Assembly: GCA_964392305.1 (NCBI GenBank)
Contig: CAYMPV010000020.1
Location: 1 to 64,000, forward strand
Direction: 5' to 3'
DNA from: JACKIC01 sp964392305
GTDB taxonomy: Bacteria > Planctomycetota > UBA1135 > UBA2386
DNA: 64,000 nucleotides
This document shows positions 1-8,751 of the stretch, one piece after another (position 1 is the first letter of the stretch; every line of letters starts with the position of its first letter). The notes under the pieces are model-generated. The model ran no database searches, had not been told where the DNA came from, and saw only the letters and a list, made by a program, of their open reading frames with translations. Made by a program: the position numbers and the translations under genes.

Positions 1-145
1 GCCAAAGATCAGACTCGCAGGGCCGCGAAACCACGCTTGGTCCCACGTGCGAGGGCGGGAGAAAGTAGCGACCTGTGGATCAAGGCGCAAGCAGCGTGTG
101 GCGAATTTTTCTGCACAGAGCGCAAGCCCTTGACGGACAAGGCGA

Positions 146-170
146 TCTGGCGATTCACCGCTTCGCCAGA
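146..170. terminator. hairpin at the 3' end of the metallophosphatase gene
   Basis: An 8-bp perfect inverted repeat (TCTGGCGA / TCGCCAGA) with a 9-nt loop straddles the stop codon of the minus-strand gene ending at 155. No T-tract follows on either strand, so termination is only a guess. The rest of bases 1-154 shows no recognisable gene. Confidence 0.25.
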
Positions 171-1480
171 GACTCGATCCTGCCGGCCCTCTGCGGGTTT
201 CCGGCGCGAATGCCCTCGAGCGCCGCTCCCGCGGGCAACGGCACCTCGACCGTGTCGATGAGACCGCCCTGCAGGGAGTGAGCCCTGACCCTGAGCACGC
301 CATCGGCAACCTCCGCACCGCACCAGTGGTACTGCGACTGAAGCACCACTGCCAAGGGGTGCGGGCGAACCTCGTAGAGGCTCTTGCCGCCGCCCCCACT
401 CACGATCAGGGGCAGTTGACCGGTCGCCGCATCCCCGAACCGCTGGTAGCAGTGATCGTGCCCGCTGAGGTAGAGGCTGACGCCGCGCGCCTGGAGCAGC
501 GGCAGCATCGAAACGAGCAGATCGCCGCGATCTCGCTGCCGCGAACCGCTACGCATGGGGAAGTGGGTGGCGACGACGACCCAGGGCTCGGTGCACGTCG
601 AGAGTTCCCGCTCGAGCAGCGCATACGCGGGGTGCTCCACGGTGAAGATCGTACCCCCGAGGTCAGGGTTGCAGTCGAGACCGATGACCCGGACGGGCCC
701 TCGCGCGAACGAGAACAGGCGCCCATCACCGGTGACACCGGCATCGGGCAGATGGAAGTTGGCGAGGAACTGCACGCCATCGGCGTCCATGACGTCGTGG
801 TTGCCCAGCACCGCGTAGACAGGGGCATGCCTGAGGGCCTCGCCGAACGGCCGGAAGAACCCGCTCGAGTAGTGGGCGTTCCAACCCCACGGGTAGACCA
901 CGTCCCCCAGATGGAGCAGGAAGTCCGGGCGAAAGGCTGCGATCCGCGCCCCGATCTCGGTGACCTCCGACCGGGTCGGCAGCCAGTGCCACCGCGCCGG
1001 CAGATACCAGAGCGGCGCCTTCTGCAGCCACACCCACCACGGCTGTCCACCGGAGTCCCCGACGAAGGCAAAGCGCACCGGCGCCGCATCGTCGTTCGGG
1101 GCGGTCCGGAAAGCGCCCGCGTCGCAGGGCTCGCCACCTGCCGTCAGCACCTCGTAGGAATACTGCTCACCCGGGCGCAGGCCGCTGACACGCAGAGCGT
1201 GGCGGCGACGCGGGCCGCCACCCGAGACGACCGCGACTTCGCCGCCCTGGTCATCGACGACGCGACACCGCAGTTCGACGGGGGTCGCCGTGACCATCGC
1301 CACCACCGCGGAGTCGGTCGTCACGTCTTGCAGGTAGGCGCTCGTCTGCAGCGGCGGATCGTCGCAAACCGGCAGCCACAGACAACCGAAGCCGAGCACC
1401 CAGAGCAGACGTCGAACGGAACGTGCGCGCACGGCCAAGTTGTAGTCCGTGCCTGGCGACGACGCCAACCGGCACGTCAC
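155..1480 (-). CDS. calcineurin-like / purple acid phosphatase-type metallophosphatase, exported
   Basis: This 441-residue protein has a hydrophobic N-terminal export segment (about residues 24-38). A fibronectin-III-like strand region follows (about 45-128), then a calcineurin-type phosphoesterase domain. The metal-binding motifs are in the family order: GDSGG (141), HLGDVV (190), GNHD (226), then ATHFP and GHDH. This N-terminal Fn3 plus phosphoesterase layout is that of purple acid phosphatases and their bacterial relatives, so a secreted phosphomonoesterase or phosphodiesterase is likely; the substrate is unknown. The start is a GTG 6 nt after the queF stop; a GTG 15 codons later, just before the hydrophobic segment, is also possible. 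It is the last gene of the minus-strand run. Confidence 0.82.
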   Translation of the reverse strand: MTCRLASSPGTDYNLAVRARSVRRLLWVLGFGCLWLPVCDDPPLQTSAYLQDVTTDSAVVAMVTATPVELRCRVVDDQGGEVAVVSGGGPRRRHALRVSGLRPGEQYSYEVLTAGGEPCDAGAFRTAPNDDAAPVRFAFVGDSGGQPWWVWLQKAPLWYLPARWHWLPTRSEVTEIGARIAAFRPDFLLHLGDVVYPWGWNAHYSSGFFRPFGEALRHAPVYAVLGNHDVMDADGVQFLANFHLPDAGVTGDGRLFSFARGPVRVIGLDCNPDLGGTIFTVEHPAYALLERELSTCTEPWVVVATHFPMRSGSRQRDRGDLLVSMLPLLQARGVSLYLSGHDHCYQRFGDAATGQLPLIVSGGGGKSLYEVRPHPLAVVLQSQYHWCGAEVADGVLRVRAHSLQGGLIDTVEVPLPAGAALEGIRAGNPQRAGRIESLAKR

Positions 1481-1486
1481 CCGATC

Positions 1487-1861
1487 CTACGGCGCAGCCG
1501 ACTCGTGCCTGGCGACGACCCGCGTGGTGATGCCGCCGCGCACGCGGAAGTCACCTGTCACGACCAGGCGACGCGGCCTGACCAGGGCCGCGAGGTCGTC
1601 GCAGATGTCGTTGGTCACCTTCTCGTGGAAAGCCCCCACCTCGCGGAAGCTCCACAGGTAGAGCTTCAGGCTCTTGAGCTCGATGCAGAGCTGGTCGGGC
1701 ACATACTCGATGTGGATCGTCGCGAAGTCCGGCTGACCGGTCTTCGGACAGACGCAGGTGAACTCCGGGCACTCGAACGAGATCTCGTAGCCACGGTCCG
1801 GCTTGGGGTTGGGAAACGTGTCGAGGATCGAGGCGTCGTGCGGCCGGGGCGCGGTTGACAT
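1487..1861 (-). CDS. queF: NADPH-dependent 7-cyano-7-deazaguanine reductase (type I)
   Basis: QueF reduces preQ0 to preQ1 with NADPH in queuosine biosynthesis; it is cytosolic. The 124-residue protein is of the short, single-domain (YkvM) type. The catalytic Cys38 and Asp45 lie in CPKTGQPDF, and the family helix ELKSLKLY is at 61-68. The ATG at 1861 gives the expected N-terminus; reading frames extending further upstream run into the glycosyltransferase gene. It sits 31 nt behind the GT9 gene, so it may be co-transcribed with the envelope cassette although its role is tRNA modification. No other queuosine genes are in the window. Confidence 0.95.
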   Translation of the reverse strand: MSTAPRPHDASILDTFPNPKPDRGYEISFECPEFTCVCPKTGQPDFATIHIEYVPDQLCIELKSLKLYLWSFREVGAFHEKVTNDICDDLAALVRPRRLVVTGDFRVRGGITTRVVARHESAAP

Positions 1862-1892
1862 CGCGGCAGCGAAGCAGGAACGAGCGCGACTC

Positions 1893-2918
1893 TCAAGCTC
1901 CCGCGTCGCCCGCAGCCCCGTCGGCCGGCAGGCCGTGGACCACCGAACGACCCTGCTGCGATGAGAAGTCCATGCAAACCGGACCTTGCGCGTGATTGCA
2001 GCGACGCCGCGAACATGGACTGCAAGACGGTCCCTGTGCATGCATCGCGGCAGCGGCCGCTGGCGGACACGTTCGCCGCGGGTCCTGGGCTCCGAACAGC
2101 AGCACGGCACGGGCGCCCGCGGCGGCCAGCACGTGCGCCGCCCCCTGGTCCGGACCCAGCACGTCGGCACCGACGCGCGCCATCAAGACCCCCAAGGCAA
2201 CCAGGCGCCGCAGTTCACCGAAGTCATGGCGCAGCACGGGTACGCCTGCCGGCAGCTCGAGGTGCGGCTCACCGGGCCCGACCAACAACACAGCAGGTTC
2301 GGGGCCGCGTGTGGCTTCGGCGGCGACGACCCATGGTCGCAACGCCCTGCAATCCGCGGGATCCGTGACGATGATGACGCGGAACGGCCGATCGGGCGCC
2401 ACCCCGACGCCCCGCAGAGCCTCGGCCTCGGCTTCGACCTCGCGGTCGGCGGCGAACAGGCGCGGCACGGCGAATGGCACCTCGGGCGCCAATTGCCGCA
2501 CCAATTGCCAGGCGACCCGCGCCGGATGGGCGACGCCAGCGATGGCCACGGTGTGATGCAACAACCACCGGCTGGTCGGCTCCTGTCGCGCCGCCGAAGC
2601 CGCCCCGAACGTGCGCCTGGCGCCGCTGCAGCGGGCGACGAAGGCGCTCTTCCAGTTGCCTTGCAGATCGAGCGCGAAGTCGAAGCGATGCCGCCGCAAG
2701 ACGGCACGCAGTTCGCGGACCGCACGAAACCCGCCGCGACGATCGAAGGTGAACACTTCACTGACTGCATCGACACCAGCGAGCAGCGGCACGTTCGCCG
2801 TCTGCGTGACCAGCGCCAGCCGCCACTCTGGCCGCTGCCGATGCAACGCCTGGATCGCGCCGAGCCCCTGCACGAGATCGCCCATGGCCGACAGCCGGAC
2901 GAACAGCACCGAGGTCAC
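1893..2918 (-). CDS. glycosyltransferase family 9 (heptosyltransferase-like)
   Basis: This 341-residue protein starts with MTSVLFVRLSAMGDLVQ, the GT9 signature in which the flexible loop after the first strand ends in GD. A second nucleotide-binding half contains GADVLGPDQGAAHVLAA, the donor-binding motif of ADP-heptose:LPS heptosyltransferases. The C-terminus has four clustered cysteines around CSPC...RRC, as often seen at the end of GT9 enzymes. It probably adds a sugar to a lipopolysaccharide-like core at the cytoplasmic face. The start is a GTG overlapping the stop of the ArnT-like gene by 4 nt, indicating translational coupling. Confidence 0.85.
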   Translation of the reverse strand: MTSVLFVRLSAMGDLVQGLGAIQALHRQRPEWRLALVTQTANVPLLAGVDAVSEVFTFDRRGGFRAVRELRAVLRRHRFDFALDLQGNWKSAFVARCSGARRTFGAASAARQEPTSRWLLHHTVAIAGVAHPARVAWQLVRQLAPEVPFAVPRLFAADREVEAEAEALRGVGVAPDRPFRVIIVTDPADCRALRPWVVAAEATRGPEPAVLLVGPGEPHLELPAGVPVLRHDFGELRRLVALGVLMARVGADVLGPDQGAAHVLAAAGARAVLLFGAQDPRRTCPPAAAAAMHAQGPSCSPCSRRRCNHAQGPVCMDFSSQQGRSVVHGLPADGAAGDAGA

Positions 2919-4435
2919 CGCGGCGCTCCGCTCCGTTCGCGCAGCACGAAGATCTCACCGGGAACGCACAGCCGCAGACGCTCCTCGTATTCCTTGGGCA
3001 TCGGCGGCGGCGCATCACCTCGCTCGTGCAGCAGCCAACGCGCGGTCGGGAGCCGACGCGCCCTCTCGTCGCCGTCGGGCAGCAAGTCGGCGCCGAGCAG
3101 CAGAGGTGCCTCGATGTGCCCATGCGTCACCAAGTCCGTGCCGACGCCGGCGGCATCGAGTTCCTGGCGCAACAGCTTGCCTGCATCGGCGCGGGCGCGA
3201 TCACTCTGGGGCCAGCGTTCGGCGCGATGCCAGCCCACCGTCCAACTGGCCACCACTGGCAGCACCAGACAGAAGGCCACCAGCTGCCGCGGAGTCTGCA
3301 CCACCATGGGCGCGACCGCCGCCACCAGAGCGAACCCGGCGACGGCGATCCCCACTCCGGGCAGAAACGGAACGACGACGAGGCCCAGCGCACCGAAGAC
3401 ACCGATGCCGAGCAGCAGCCGGCGCGAAGTCGTGCCGAGTTGTCGTTCCTGAGCTGCGAAGTGGGCCACGGCGGGCGCCACCGCGAACGTGAACAGCAAC
3501 ACGTTGGGCAGGATGTAGCGCGTCGGCCGACCCGGAAAGAACGTCAGCAACACGATCGACAGCACCGCAGCCCCGCTGCACATCCGCAGCGTCAGGTCCG
3601 CCGCGTCCATGCGCGCATCACGCACGCCGCGCCATTCCCAGAAGCACCACATCACGAACGGCATCTGCACCAGGACCGCGCGCAACCAGAAGCCGGGAAT
3701 CGAGGTGACGTGATCCCACGTGAACGTCCAGATGCGCCCGACGGTCTCCTCGTTCGCGACAGCCAGCATCTCACCCGGCGCGACGCGCAGGGCCCAGAGC
3801 GGTACGAAGTAGGCCAAGGGCACCGCCAGCAGCGCCGCGAAGTGGGGCACCGCGTGCCGCAGGCCGCGCCGGCGCCACCAGACCAGGTAGGCGCCGATGG
3901 CGAACAGGAAGTACGGCGGCCCCTTCTGCAGCAACGCGAGCCCGCCGAGCACTCCGGAGGCGAGCACGAGGCCGCGGCGATCGCGTGCGACGCCCGTGGC
4001 CAGGCACCACAGCGACATGCCGGTCAGGCTCGCGAACAGCGGATCGATCTCCGCGGAAGGCCACTGGGCAACCACCAGCGGCGCACACGCGACGCCGAGC
4101 GCCGCGGTCCAGGCCGCGCGTTCGCCGAACCAGCGCCGCATCAAGAACACGGCGAGCAGCGCCGCCGCCACCACCGAAACGACGGCCGGCAGCCGCATCG
4201 CCCAGACGTTGGTGCCGAAGACCTCCGCCATGCCGCCGAGCAGCCAGTAGTGCAGCGGCGGCTTGGCCCAGGTGGGCTCACCGCCGAGCGTGGGCACCAG
4301 CCAGTCGCCACTGCGGGCCATCTCCAGGGCGATCTGGATGCGCCGCCCTTCGGTGCCGTGGAAGTCGGGGATGCTCCACTGCGGCAGACAACCGACCACG
4401 ACGAGCAGACAGAGGAGGAACGCGCGCAGCAGCAC
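2915..4435 (-). CDS. ArnT/PMT-like polytopic glycosyltransferase
   Basis: This 506-residue membrane protein has about ten to twelve hydrophobic segments. The first periplasmic loop carries the GT83 hallmarks: an IPDFHGTEGRR segment with an acidic residue, then PTLGGEPTWAKPPLHYWL. Relatives (ArnT, dolichyl-phosphate-mannose protein mannosyltransferases) use polyprenyl-phosphate sugars on the outer face of the inner membrane. With the GT2 and LAB_N genes directly upstream, it fits the last step of a lipid or glycolipid modification pathway in which the GT2 makes the polyprenyl-phosphate sugar. The acceptor cannot be told from sequence. The start is a GTG at 4435, 51 nt after the LAB_N gene. Confidence 0.85.
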   Translation of the reverse strand: MLLRAFLLCLLVVVGCLPQWSIPDFHGTEGRRIQIALEMARSGDWLVPTLGGEPTWAKPPLHYWLLGGMAEVFGTNVWAMRLPAVVSVVAAALLAVFLMRRWFGERAAWTAALGVACAPLVVAQWPSAEIDPLFASLTGMSLWCLATGVARDRRGLVLASGVLGGLALLQKGPPYFLFAIGAYLVWWRRRGLRHAVPHFAALLAVPLAYFVPLWALRVAPGEMLAVANEETVGRIWTFTWDHVTSIPGFWLRAVLVQMPFVMWCFWEWRGVRDARMDAADLTLRMCSGAAVLSIVLLTFFPGRPTRYILPNVLLFTFAVAPAVAHFAAQERQLGTTSRRLLLGIGVFGALGLVVVPFLPGVGIAVAGFALVAAVAPMVVQTPRQLVAFCLVLPVVASWTVGWHRAERWPQSDRARADAGKLLRQELDAAGVGTDLVTHGHIEAPLLLGADLLPDGDERARRLPTARWLLHERGDAPPPMPKEYEERLRLCVPGEIFVLRERSGAPR

Positions 4436-4486
4436 GCCGGCAGGCTATCGGGAGGTGCGCCTCGAGAGAACTTCCGCCGGCGCGAT

Positions 4487-4816
4487 TCAGAGCGTCGGCG
4501 CGCCCGACGGCGGCATCGGCGGCAGTCTGCGCGCCTTGTGGATCAGATAGAGGTTGCGGGCGTAGATCGGCGGCCCACCGATGTTCGCCATGATGAATGG
4601 CCCCTCCATGCGGTAGATCGCGTAGGTGAGCGTCATCAACGCACCCAGCAGACTGATCCACCAGAACACCACGGGCATCACGCTCTGCTTCTTCTTCTCG
4701 CTGGCGAGCCACTGCACGTAGAAGCGCGAGCCGAAGACGATTTGCCCGCCGTAACCGAGGGCACTCCAGTACCAGGGGATCGTGTTCTCCACGCCGTCGA
4801 CCAGGTTGGCGAGCAT
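4487..4816 (-). CDS. LAB_N (lipid-A-disaccharide synthase N-terminal domain-like) membrane protein
   Basis: This 109-residue protein has three hydrophobic helices and the LAB_N signature: GYGGQIVFGSRFYVQWLASEK, then FWWISLLG and NIGGPPIYARNLYLI. Stand-alone LAB_N proteins commonly sit between a GT2 and an ArnT-like gene and are thought to help handle polyprenyl-linked sugars. An AGAGGA sequence six bases upstream favours the ATG at 4816 over the GTG one codon earlier (4819). The ATG overlaps the GT2 stop codon by one base (TGATG), so the two are translationally coupled. Confidence 0.88.
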   Translation of the reverse strand: MLANLVDGVENTIPWYWSALGYGGQIVFGSRFYVQWLASEKKKQSVMPVVFWWISLLGALMTLTYAIYRMEGPFIMANIGGPPIYARNLYLIHKARRLPPMPPSGAPTL

Positions 4817-5565
4817 CACAGTTCCTCTCTCACGCGGTGCATGAGGATGCGGGTGCGCAGCCAGCGCATCGCGAAGCAGTCCCGCAACCCCTTCCAGATG
4901 CGATTGCCGATGCCGTACTTGGCAGTGCCGGCAGCGCGTTGACGATGGTTCACGTCACGTTCCTCGATGCGCCCCCCCATGTAGCGGACGAGCGTCGCCA
5001 TGAAGCGGTGCATGCCGACGAAACGCGGCGCCCGAACGAAATAGTCGCGGCGGATCACCTTGATACCGCAGGCCGCGTCGCTGACGCGGTCGCCGGTCAG
5101 CCAATTGCGCGCGCCGTTGCCGACCTTCGACGAAATCCGCCGCACGAACGTGTCCCGACGGTGACGGCGCACCCCGAACACCGCATCGACAAGGCCCGAC
5201 TCGACGCGAAGGAGCATCGCCGGGATGTCGCGCGGATCGTTCTGCATGTCCCCGTCCATCGTCGCGACCACCGGCGCGCGCGCTTGCTCCACTCCCGCGA
5301 CCACGGCGGCGCTCTGACCGGAGTTGCGCTCCAGGCAGATGATGCGCAACCAGCTGGCGCCGTGTTCCTGCTTCCAACGCCGCATCACCTCGAGGCTGCG
5401 GTCCTTGCTGCCGTCGTCGACGAGCAGCGCCTCGAACGGACCGTGCGGCACCAGCACCTGCTCTACCTCGTCGAGCAGCATCGGCGCGACCTCTTCCTCG
5501 TTGTAGATCGGCACGACCAGCGAGAACCGGAGCGCGCCGGCATCACCCACGCCGTTCTCGCTCAT
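4816..5565 (-). CDS. GT2 polyprenyl-phosphate glycosyltransferase (DPM1/ArnC-like)
   Basis: This 249-residue enzyme shows the GT-A fold: FSLVVPIYNEEE near residue 15, LLVDDGSKDRS, RNSGQSAAVVAG, and the metal-binding MDGDMQNDP. There are no C-terminal transmembrane helices, so it resembles the soluble or peripheral DPM1 class rather than full ArnC. It is expected to transfer a sugar from a nucleotide donor to a polyprenyl phosphate, feeding the ArnT-like enzyme two genes downstream. Its start overlaps the stop of the acyl-CoA ligase by 4 nt. Confidence 0.88.
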   Translation of the reverse strand: MSENGVGDAGALRFSLVVPIYNEEEVAPMLLDEVEQVLVPHGPFEALLVDDGSKDRSLEVMRRWKQEHGASWLRIICLERNSGQSAAVVAGVEQARAPVVATMDGDMQNDPRDIPAMLLRVESGLVDAVFGVRRHRRDTFVRRISSKVGNGARNWLTGDRVSDAACGIKVIRRDYFVRAPRFVGMHRFMATLVRYMGGRIEERDVNHRQRAAGTAKYGIGNRIWKGLRDCFAMRWLRTRILMHRVREEL

Positions 5566-7670
5566 GACCAGACCACCCTCAGACGCCCATCGACGACCAC
5601 GCTGTCGCCACCGCGCGCGGCCAGGATCAGCGGATTGACTTCGACCTCCTGGATCTGCGGGAAATCGAGCACCAGCTGCTGCAGGCGCAACAGGACCTCG
5701 CCGCCGCGCCGGACATCGGCCGCCGGCGCGCCGCGGAACGCGCCGAGCAACGGCGCACCCTTGAGGCTGGCGAACATCTCCTCGGGAGCCTTGCCGTCGA
5801 GCGGACCGACACGGATCGCCACGTCGCGCAGCACCTCGACCTGGACGCCGCCGAGCCCGACCGCGAACAACGGGCCATAACGCACATCGCGAGTCATGCC
5901 GAGCAGGATCTCGCGGTGCCCCTTGGCGTGGGCCTGCACCTGCAACGTCACCGCGCCGAACTGCGCGCCGAGCCGCGTGAGCAGGTCCTGGGCGGCATCG
6001 TAGACCTCGTCGCCCGAACGCAGCCCCGTGCGCACCGCGCGGAACTCGCTCTTGTGCAGCAGGCCCGCGGCCTCGGCCTTGAGTACGACCGGGAAGCCGA
6101 GTTTGTGCGCAGCAGCAACGGCCGCGCCCGCGTCACGCACGCGGCGACTGGCGGCGAACGGCACGCCGTAGGCCGCCAGCACCTGCTCGGTCGCCGCCGC
6201 GGGCAGCCACTCCGTGCCACGGTTGGCCTTGAGAATGCGCGCCGCAGCAGCCTTGTCGACGCGCAGCGTCGGCACCCGGGTCGGCCGCCTCGCCAACCAA
6301 CGGCTACGTCGCAACATCAGCCGCAGAGTCGTGGCGGCGTCTTCGGGATAACGGAACACGGGGATGCCGGCATCCTGCAGGATCGCCTGGGCCTCGTCAC
6401 CACGTTGCCGCCCCATGACGCAGGCGAGCACTGGCTTCTTCAGCTCGCCGCATTCGTCCACGATCGCCTGGGCCACAGCGGCGGCATCGATCATCACCGG
6501 CGAAACGAACAAGACCACGAGACCGTCGACGGTGTGATCCCTGGCGACGATGCGCAGCGCGGCGCGGTAGCGCGCCGCGTCGGCCGAGGCGATCAGGTCG
6601 ACGGGGTTGTGCACACTCGCCTCCGCAGGCAGGACCTTGCGCAAGGCCTTCTCCGTCGACGCGGCCAGCTTGCCCATCTCCATGCCCAGCCCGACGATCG
6701 CGTCGGTCGCGAGGATGCCGGGACCGCCGGCGTTGGTGACGATCGCCATGCGCGGACCCGCCGGCGGCGGCTGATGCAGCAACGCCTCCGCGAGCGCGAA
6801 CATGTCGCGGAAGTTGTCGACGCGCAACACGCCGCACTGCTGGAGCAGGGTCTCCGCGGCGACGTCCGCACCGGCGATCGAGCCGGTGTGTGAACTCGCG
6901 GCCTGGGCGCCGGCGTCGCTGCGACCCGATTTCACGGCGATGATCGGCTTCTTGCGCGACACGGCGCGCGCCACCTGCACGAACTCCTGCGGCTCGCCGA
7001 CGGTTTCGAGGTAGAGCAGGATGACCTTCACCTGGTCGTCTTCGCCCCAGTAGGCGACGAGGTCCGCGGCGGTGACGTCGACGCGGTTGCCGACCGACGC
7101 GAACATGGCCACACCGAGGCCGGCCTGGGCTGCGTCGGCGAGGATCGCCTCGCCGAGCGCACCCGACTGCGAGACCATCGCCACGGCACCGGGCGGCGGC
7201 GGCGTCGCCGCGAAGCTCGCGTTCAGTGCGAAAGCGGGCTCGGTGTTGATGATGCCCATGCAGTTCGGACCGATCACCCGCATCGAGTAGCGAGCGGCGA
7301 TCTTGCGCAACTTCTCCTCGCGCTCGATGCCGACGCCGCCGATCTCGCGGAAACCGGCCGTCACCACGACGAGTCCCTTGACGCCCTTCTTGCCGCACTG
7401 CTCGGCAGCCGTCAGAACGGCATCGGGGGGAACCACCAGCACGGCGAGGTCCACGGGACCCGGGATCGCCTTGACACTGGCGTAGGCAGGCACCGAGTGC
7501 ACCACCTCGGCCTTGGGGTTGACGGGGTAGACGGGCCCCTGGAAACCACCGGCGATCAAGTTCGCCACCACCTGTCTGCCGATGGAACCCTCACGCCTGC
7601 TGGCGCCGATCACCGCGACCGAGCGTGGCCGGAAGAGTCCATCGAGACCGCGAGTTCTTGCATCTGACAT
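5562..7670 (-). CDS. acyl-CoA synthetase (NDP-forming), acetate-CoA ligase type
   Basis: This 702-residue protein has the fused alpha/beta layout of NDP-forming acyl-CoA ligases. A CoA-binding Rossmann domain (GLFRPRSVAVIGASRREGSIG, residues 9-29) is followed by succinyl-CoA-ligase-like domains carrying the phosphohistidine motif SSHTGSIAGAD, and then a C-terminal ATP-grasp domain (GFPVVLKAEAAGLLHKSE). The reaction is acyl-CoA + NDP + Pi = acid + CoA + NTP, or protein acylation in GNAT-fused relatives; no GNAT domain is present here. The ATG at 7670 is chosen because it directly precedes the CoA-binding domain; the longer open frame upstream runs antisense through the UbiA gene. It is the first gene of the minus-strand run and overlaps the GT2 start by 4 nt. 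Confidence 0.88.
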   Translation of the reverse strand: MSDARTRGLDGLFRPRSVAVIGASRREGSIGRQVVANLIAGGFQGPVYPVNPKAEVVHSVPAYASVKAIPGPVDLAVLVVPPDAVLTAAEQCGKKGVKGLVVVTAGFREIGGVGIEREEKLRKIAARYSMRVIGPNCMGIINTEPAFALNASFAATPPPPGAVAMVSQSGALGEAILADAAQAGLGVAMFASVGNRVDVTAADLVAYWGEDDQVKVILLYLETVGEPQEFVQVARAVSRKKPIIAVKSGRSDAGAQAASSHTGSIAGADVAAETLLQQCGVLRVDNFRDMFALAEALLHQPPPAGPRMAIVTNAGGPGILATDAIVGLGMEMGKLAASTEKALRKVLPAEASVHNPVDLIASADAARYRAALRIVARDHTVDGLVVLFVSPVMIDAAAVAQAIVDECGELKKPVLACVMGRQRGDEAQAILQDAGIPVFRYPEDAATTLRLMLRRSRWLARRPTRVPTLRVDKAAAARILKANRGTEWLPAAATEQVLAAYGVPFAASRRVRDAGAAVAAAHKLGFPVVLKAEAAGLLHKSEFRAVRTGLRSGDEVYDAAQDLLTRLGAQFGAVTLQVQAHAKGHREILLGMTRDVRYGPLFAVGLGGVQVEVLRDVAIRVGPLDGKAPEEMFASLKGAPLLGAFRGAPAADVRRGGEVLLRLQQLVLDFPQIQEVEVNPLILAARGGDSVVVDGRLRVVWS

Positions 7671-7781
7671 GTCGGAAACCGGACTGCAACAGCAGGGCAG
7701 ACAAGCTAGCCAGACGGCCATGCGCAAGGAACGTGCTGATGCGCTTGCCCCGAAGATTGTTCCACCGATGATGCCGAACTC

Positions 7782-8681
7782 GTGACGCCGCCACTCCTCG
7801 CCGCGATGCGACCGCATCAGTGGGTCAAGAACCTGTTGGTGCTGGCGCCGCTGTTCTTCACCAAGCTCGTACTGGATGCGAACGCCTGGCTGCAGGCAGG
7901 CATGGCGTTCTTCTCGTTCTGCCTGGCGGCCAGTTCGATCTACCTGCTCAACGACATCGTCGATCGCCACGAGGATGCGTTGCATCCGCGCAAGAAGTTG
8001 CGGCCGATCGCGTCGGGGCGACTGCCGGTGGCCGTCGCCAAGGTGCAGTGGATCGTGGTGCTGGCTCTCGCCGGTGTGCTGGCGTGGTTCGTACCTGCTC
8101 ACGCCGGCCACACGGCATTCTGGTGGTGGCCTGCGTCCTACCTCGTTCTCAACCTGCTCTACTCGTGCTGGCTCAAGCGTGTGGTCGTCGTCGACTGCAT
8201 GTGCATCGCGCTGGGGTTCCAACTGCGTGTGCAAGCCGGCGCTGCAGCGATCGGCGTGCCCGCGTCCCACTGGCTGCTGCTCTGCACGTTCTTCTTCGCG
8301 TTGTTCCTGGCGTTCTGCAAACGGTACGAAGAGGTCGGCCGACAGACCGAGGCCGGCGGCCGCACCCGCGCGACCATGGACGACTACTCGGTGTCGTTCC
8401 TGAACATGATGATCGGCCCGCTGGCGGCGCTCAGCATCCTCAGCTACTCGCTCTACACCGTGAGCCCCGAGACCGTGCAGCGCCACGGCACCGACCGGCT
8501 GATGTACACGGTGCCGATCGTCACCTACGGCGTGTTCCGCTACCTCTTCCTCGTCTATCGCAGGAGCGAGGGCGGCGACCCGTCGCGACTCCTGTTCCGG
8601 GATGTCCCTCTACTGATATCTGGAGCGCTCTACGGTGGTCTGGTGCTCTACCTGCTGCAGTCGGTGAGCGCCGCGCACTGA
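7782..8681 (+). CDS. UbiA-family prenyltransferase (decaprenyl-phosphate phosphoribosyltransferase-like)
   Basis: This 299-residue polytopic protein has the UbiA first aspartate motif NDIVDRHED (57-65), followed by HPRKKLRPIASG. It opens with RPHQWVKNLLVLAP, typical of the branch that moves phosphoribose to decaprenyl phosphate (DPPR synthase, UbiA of the arabinan pathway) rather than to an aromatic ring. This suggests a polyprenyl-phosphate pentose product, in keeping with the polyprenyl-sugar genes transcribed divergently. The start is GTG at 7782; an ATG at 7806 would remove eight residues. The 111-nt gap to 7670 presumably holds both divergent promoters. Confidence 0.82.
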   Translation: MTPPLLAAMRPHQWVKNLLVLAPLFFTKLVLDANAWLQAGMAFFSFCLAASSIYLLNDIVDRHEDALHPRKKLRPIASGRLPVAVAKVQWIVVLALAGVLAWFVPAHAGHTAFWWWPASYLVLNLLYSCWLKRVVVVDCMCIALGFQLRVQAGAAAIGVPASHWLLLCTFFFALFLAFCKRYEEVGRQTEAGGRTRATMDDYSVSFLNMMIGPLAALSILSYSLYTVSPETVQRHGTDRLMYTVPIVTYGVFRYLFLVYRRSEGGDPSRLLFRDVPLLISGALYGGLVLYLLQSVSAAH

Positions 8682-8751
8682 CGGGCGACGCCTCGGCAAG
8701 CCTGACGCAAGCGGTGGCGAGGACTGCTGCTAGGATGCCGCGCCGCTACCG

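Noticed and set aside
278..1858. Long plus-strand open frame antisense to the phosphatase and queF
   Set aside because: It is Arg/His/Gln-rich shadow sequence typical of GC-rich antisense frames, and it lies over two well-recognised genes.
1862..1892. preQ1 riboswitch ahead of queF
   Set aside because: Only 31 nt separate it from the upstream coding region, and I see no aptamer-like hairpin with an A-rich tail.
3026..4942. A 638-codon plus-strand open frame
   Set aside because: It is antisense to the ArnT-like and LAB_N genes and low in hydrophobic residues, as expected from a shadow of membrane proteins.
7671..8486. N-terminal extension of the acyl-CoA ligase
   Set aside because: The extra 272 codons run antisense to the UbiA gene and show no domain; the CoA-binding domain begins right after ATG 7670.
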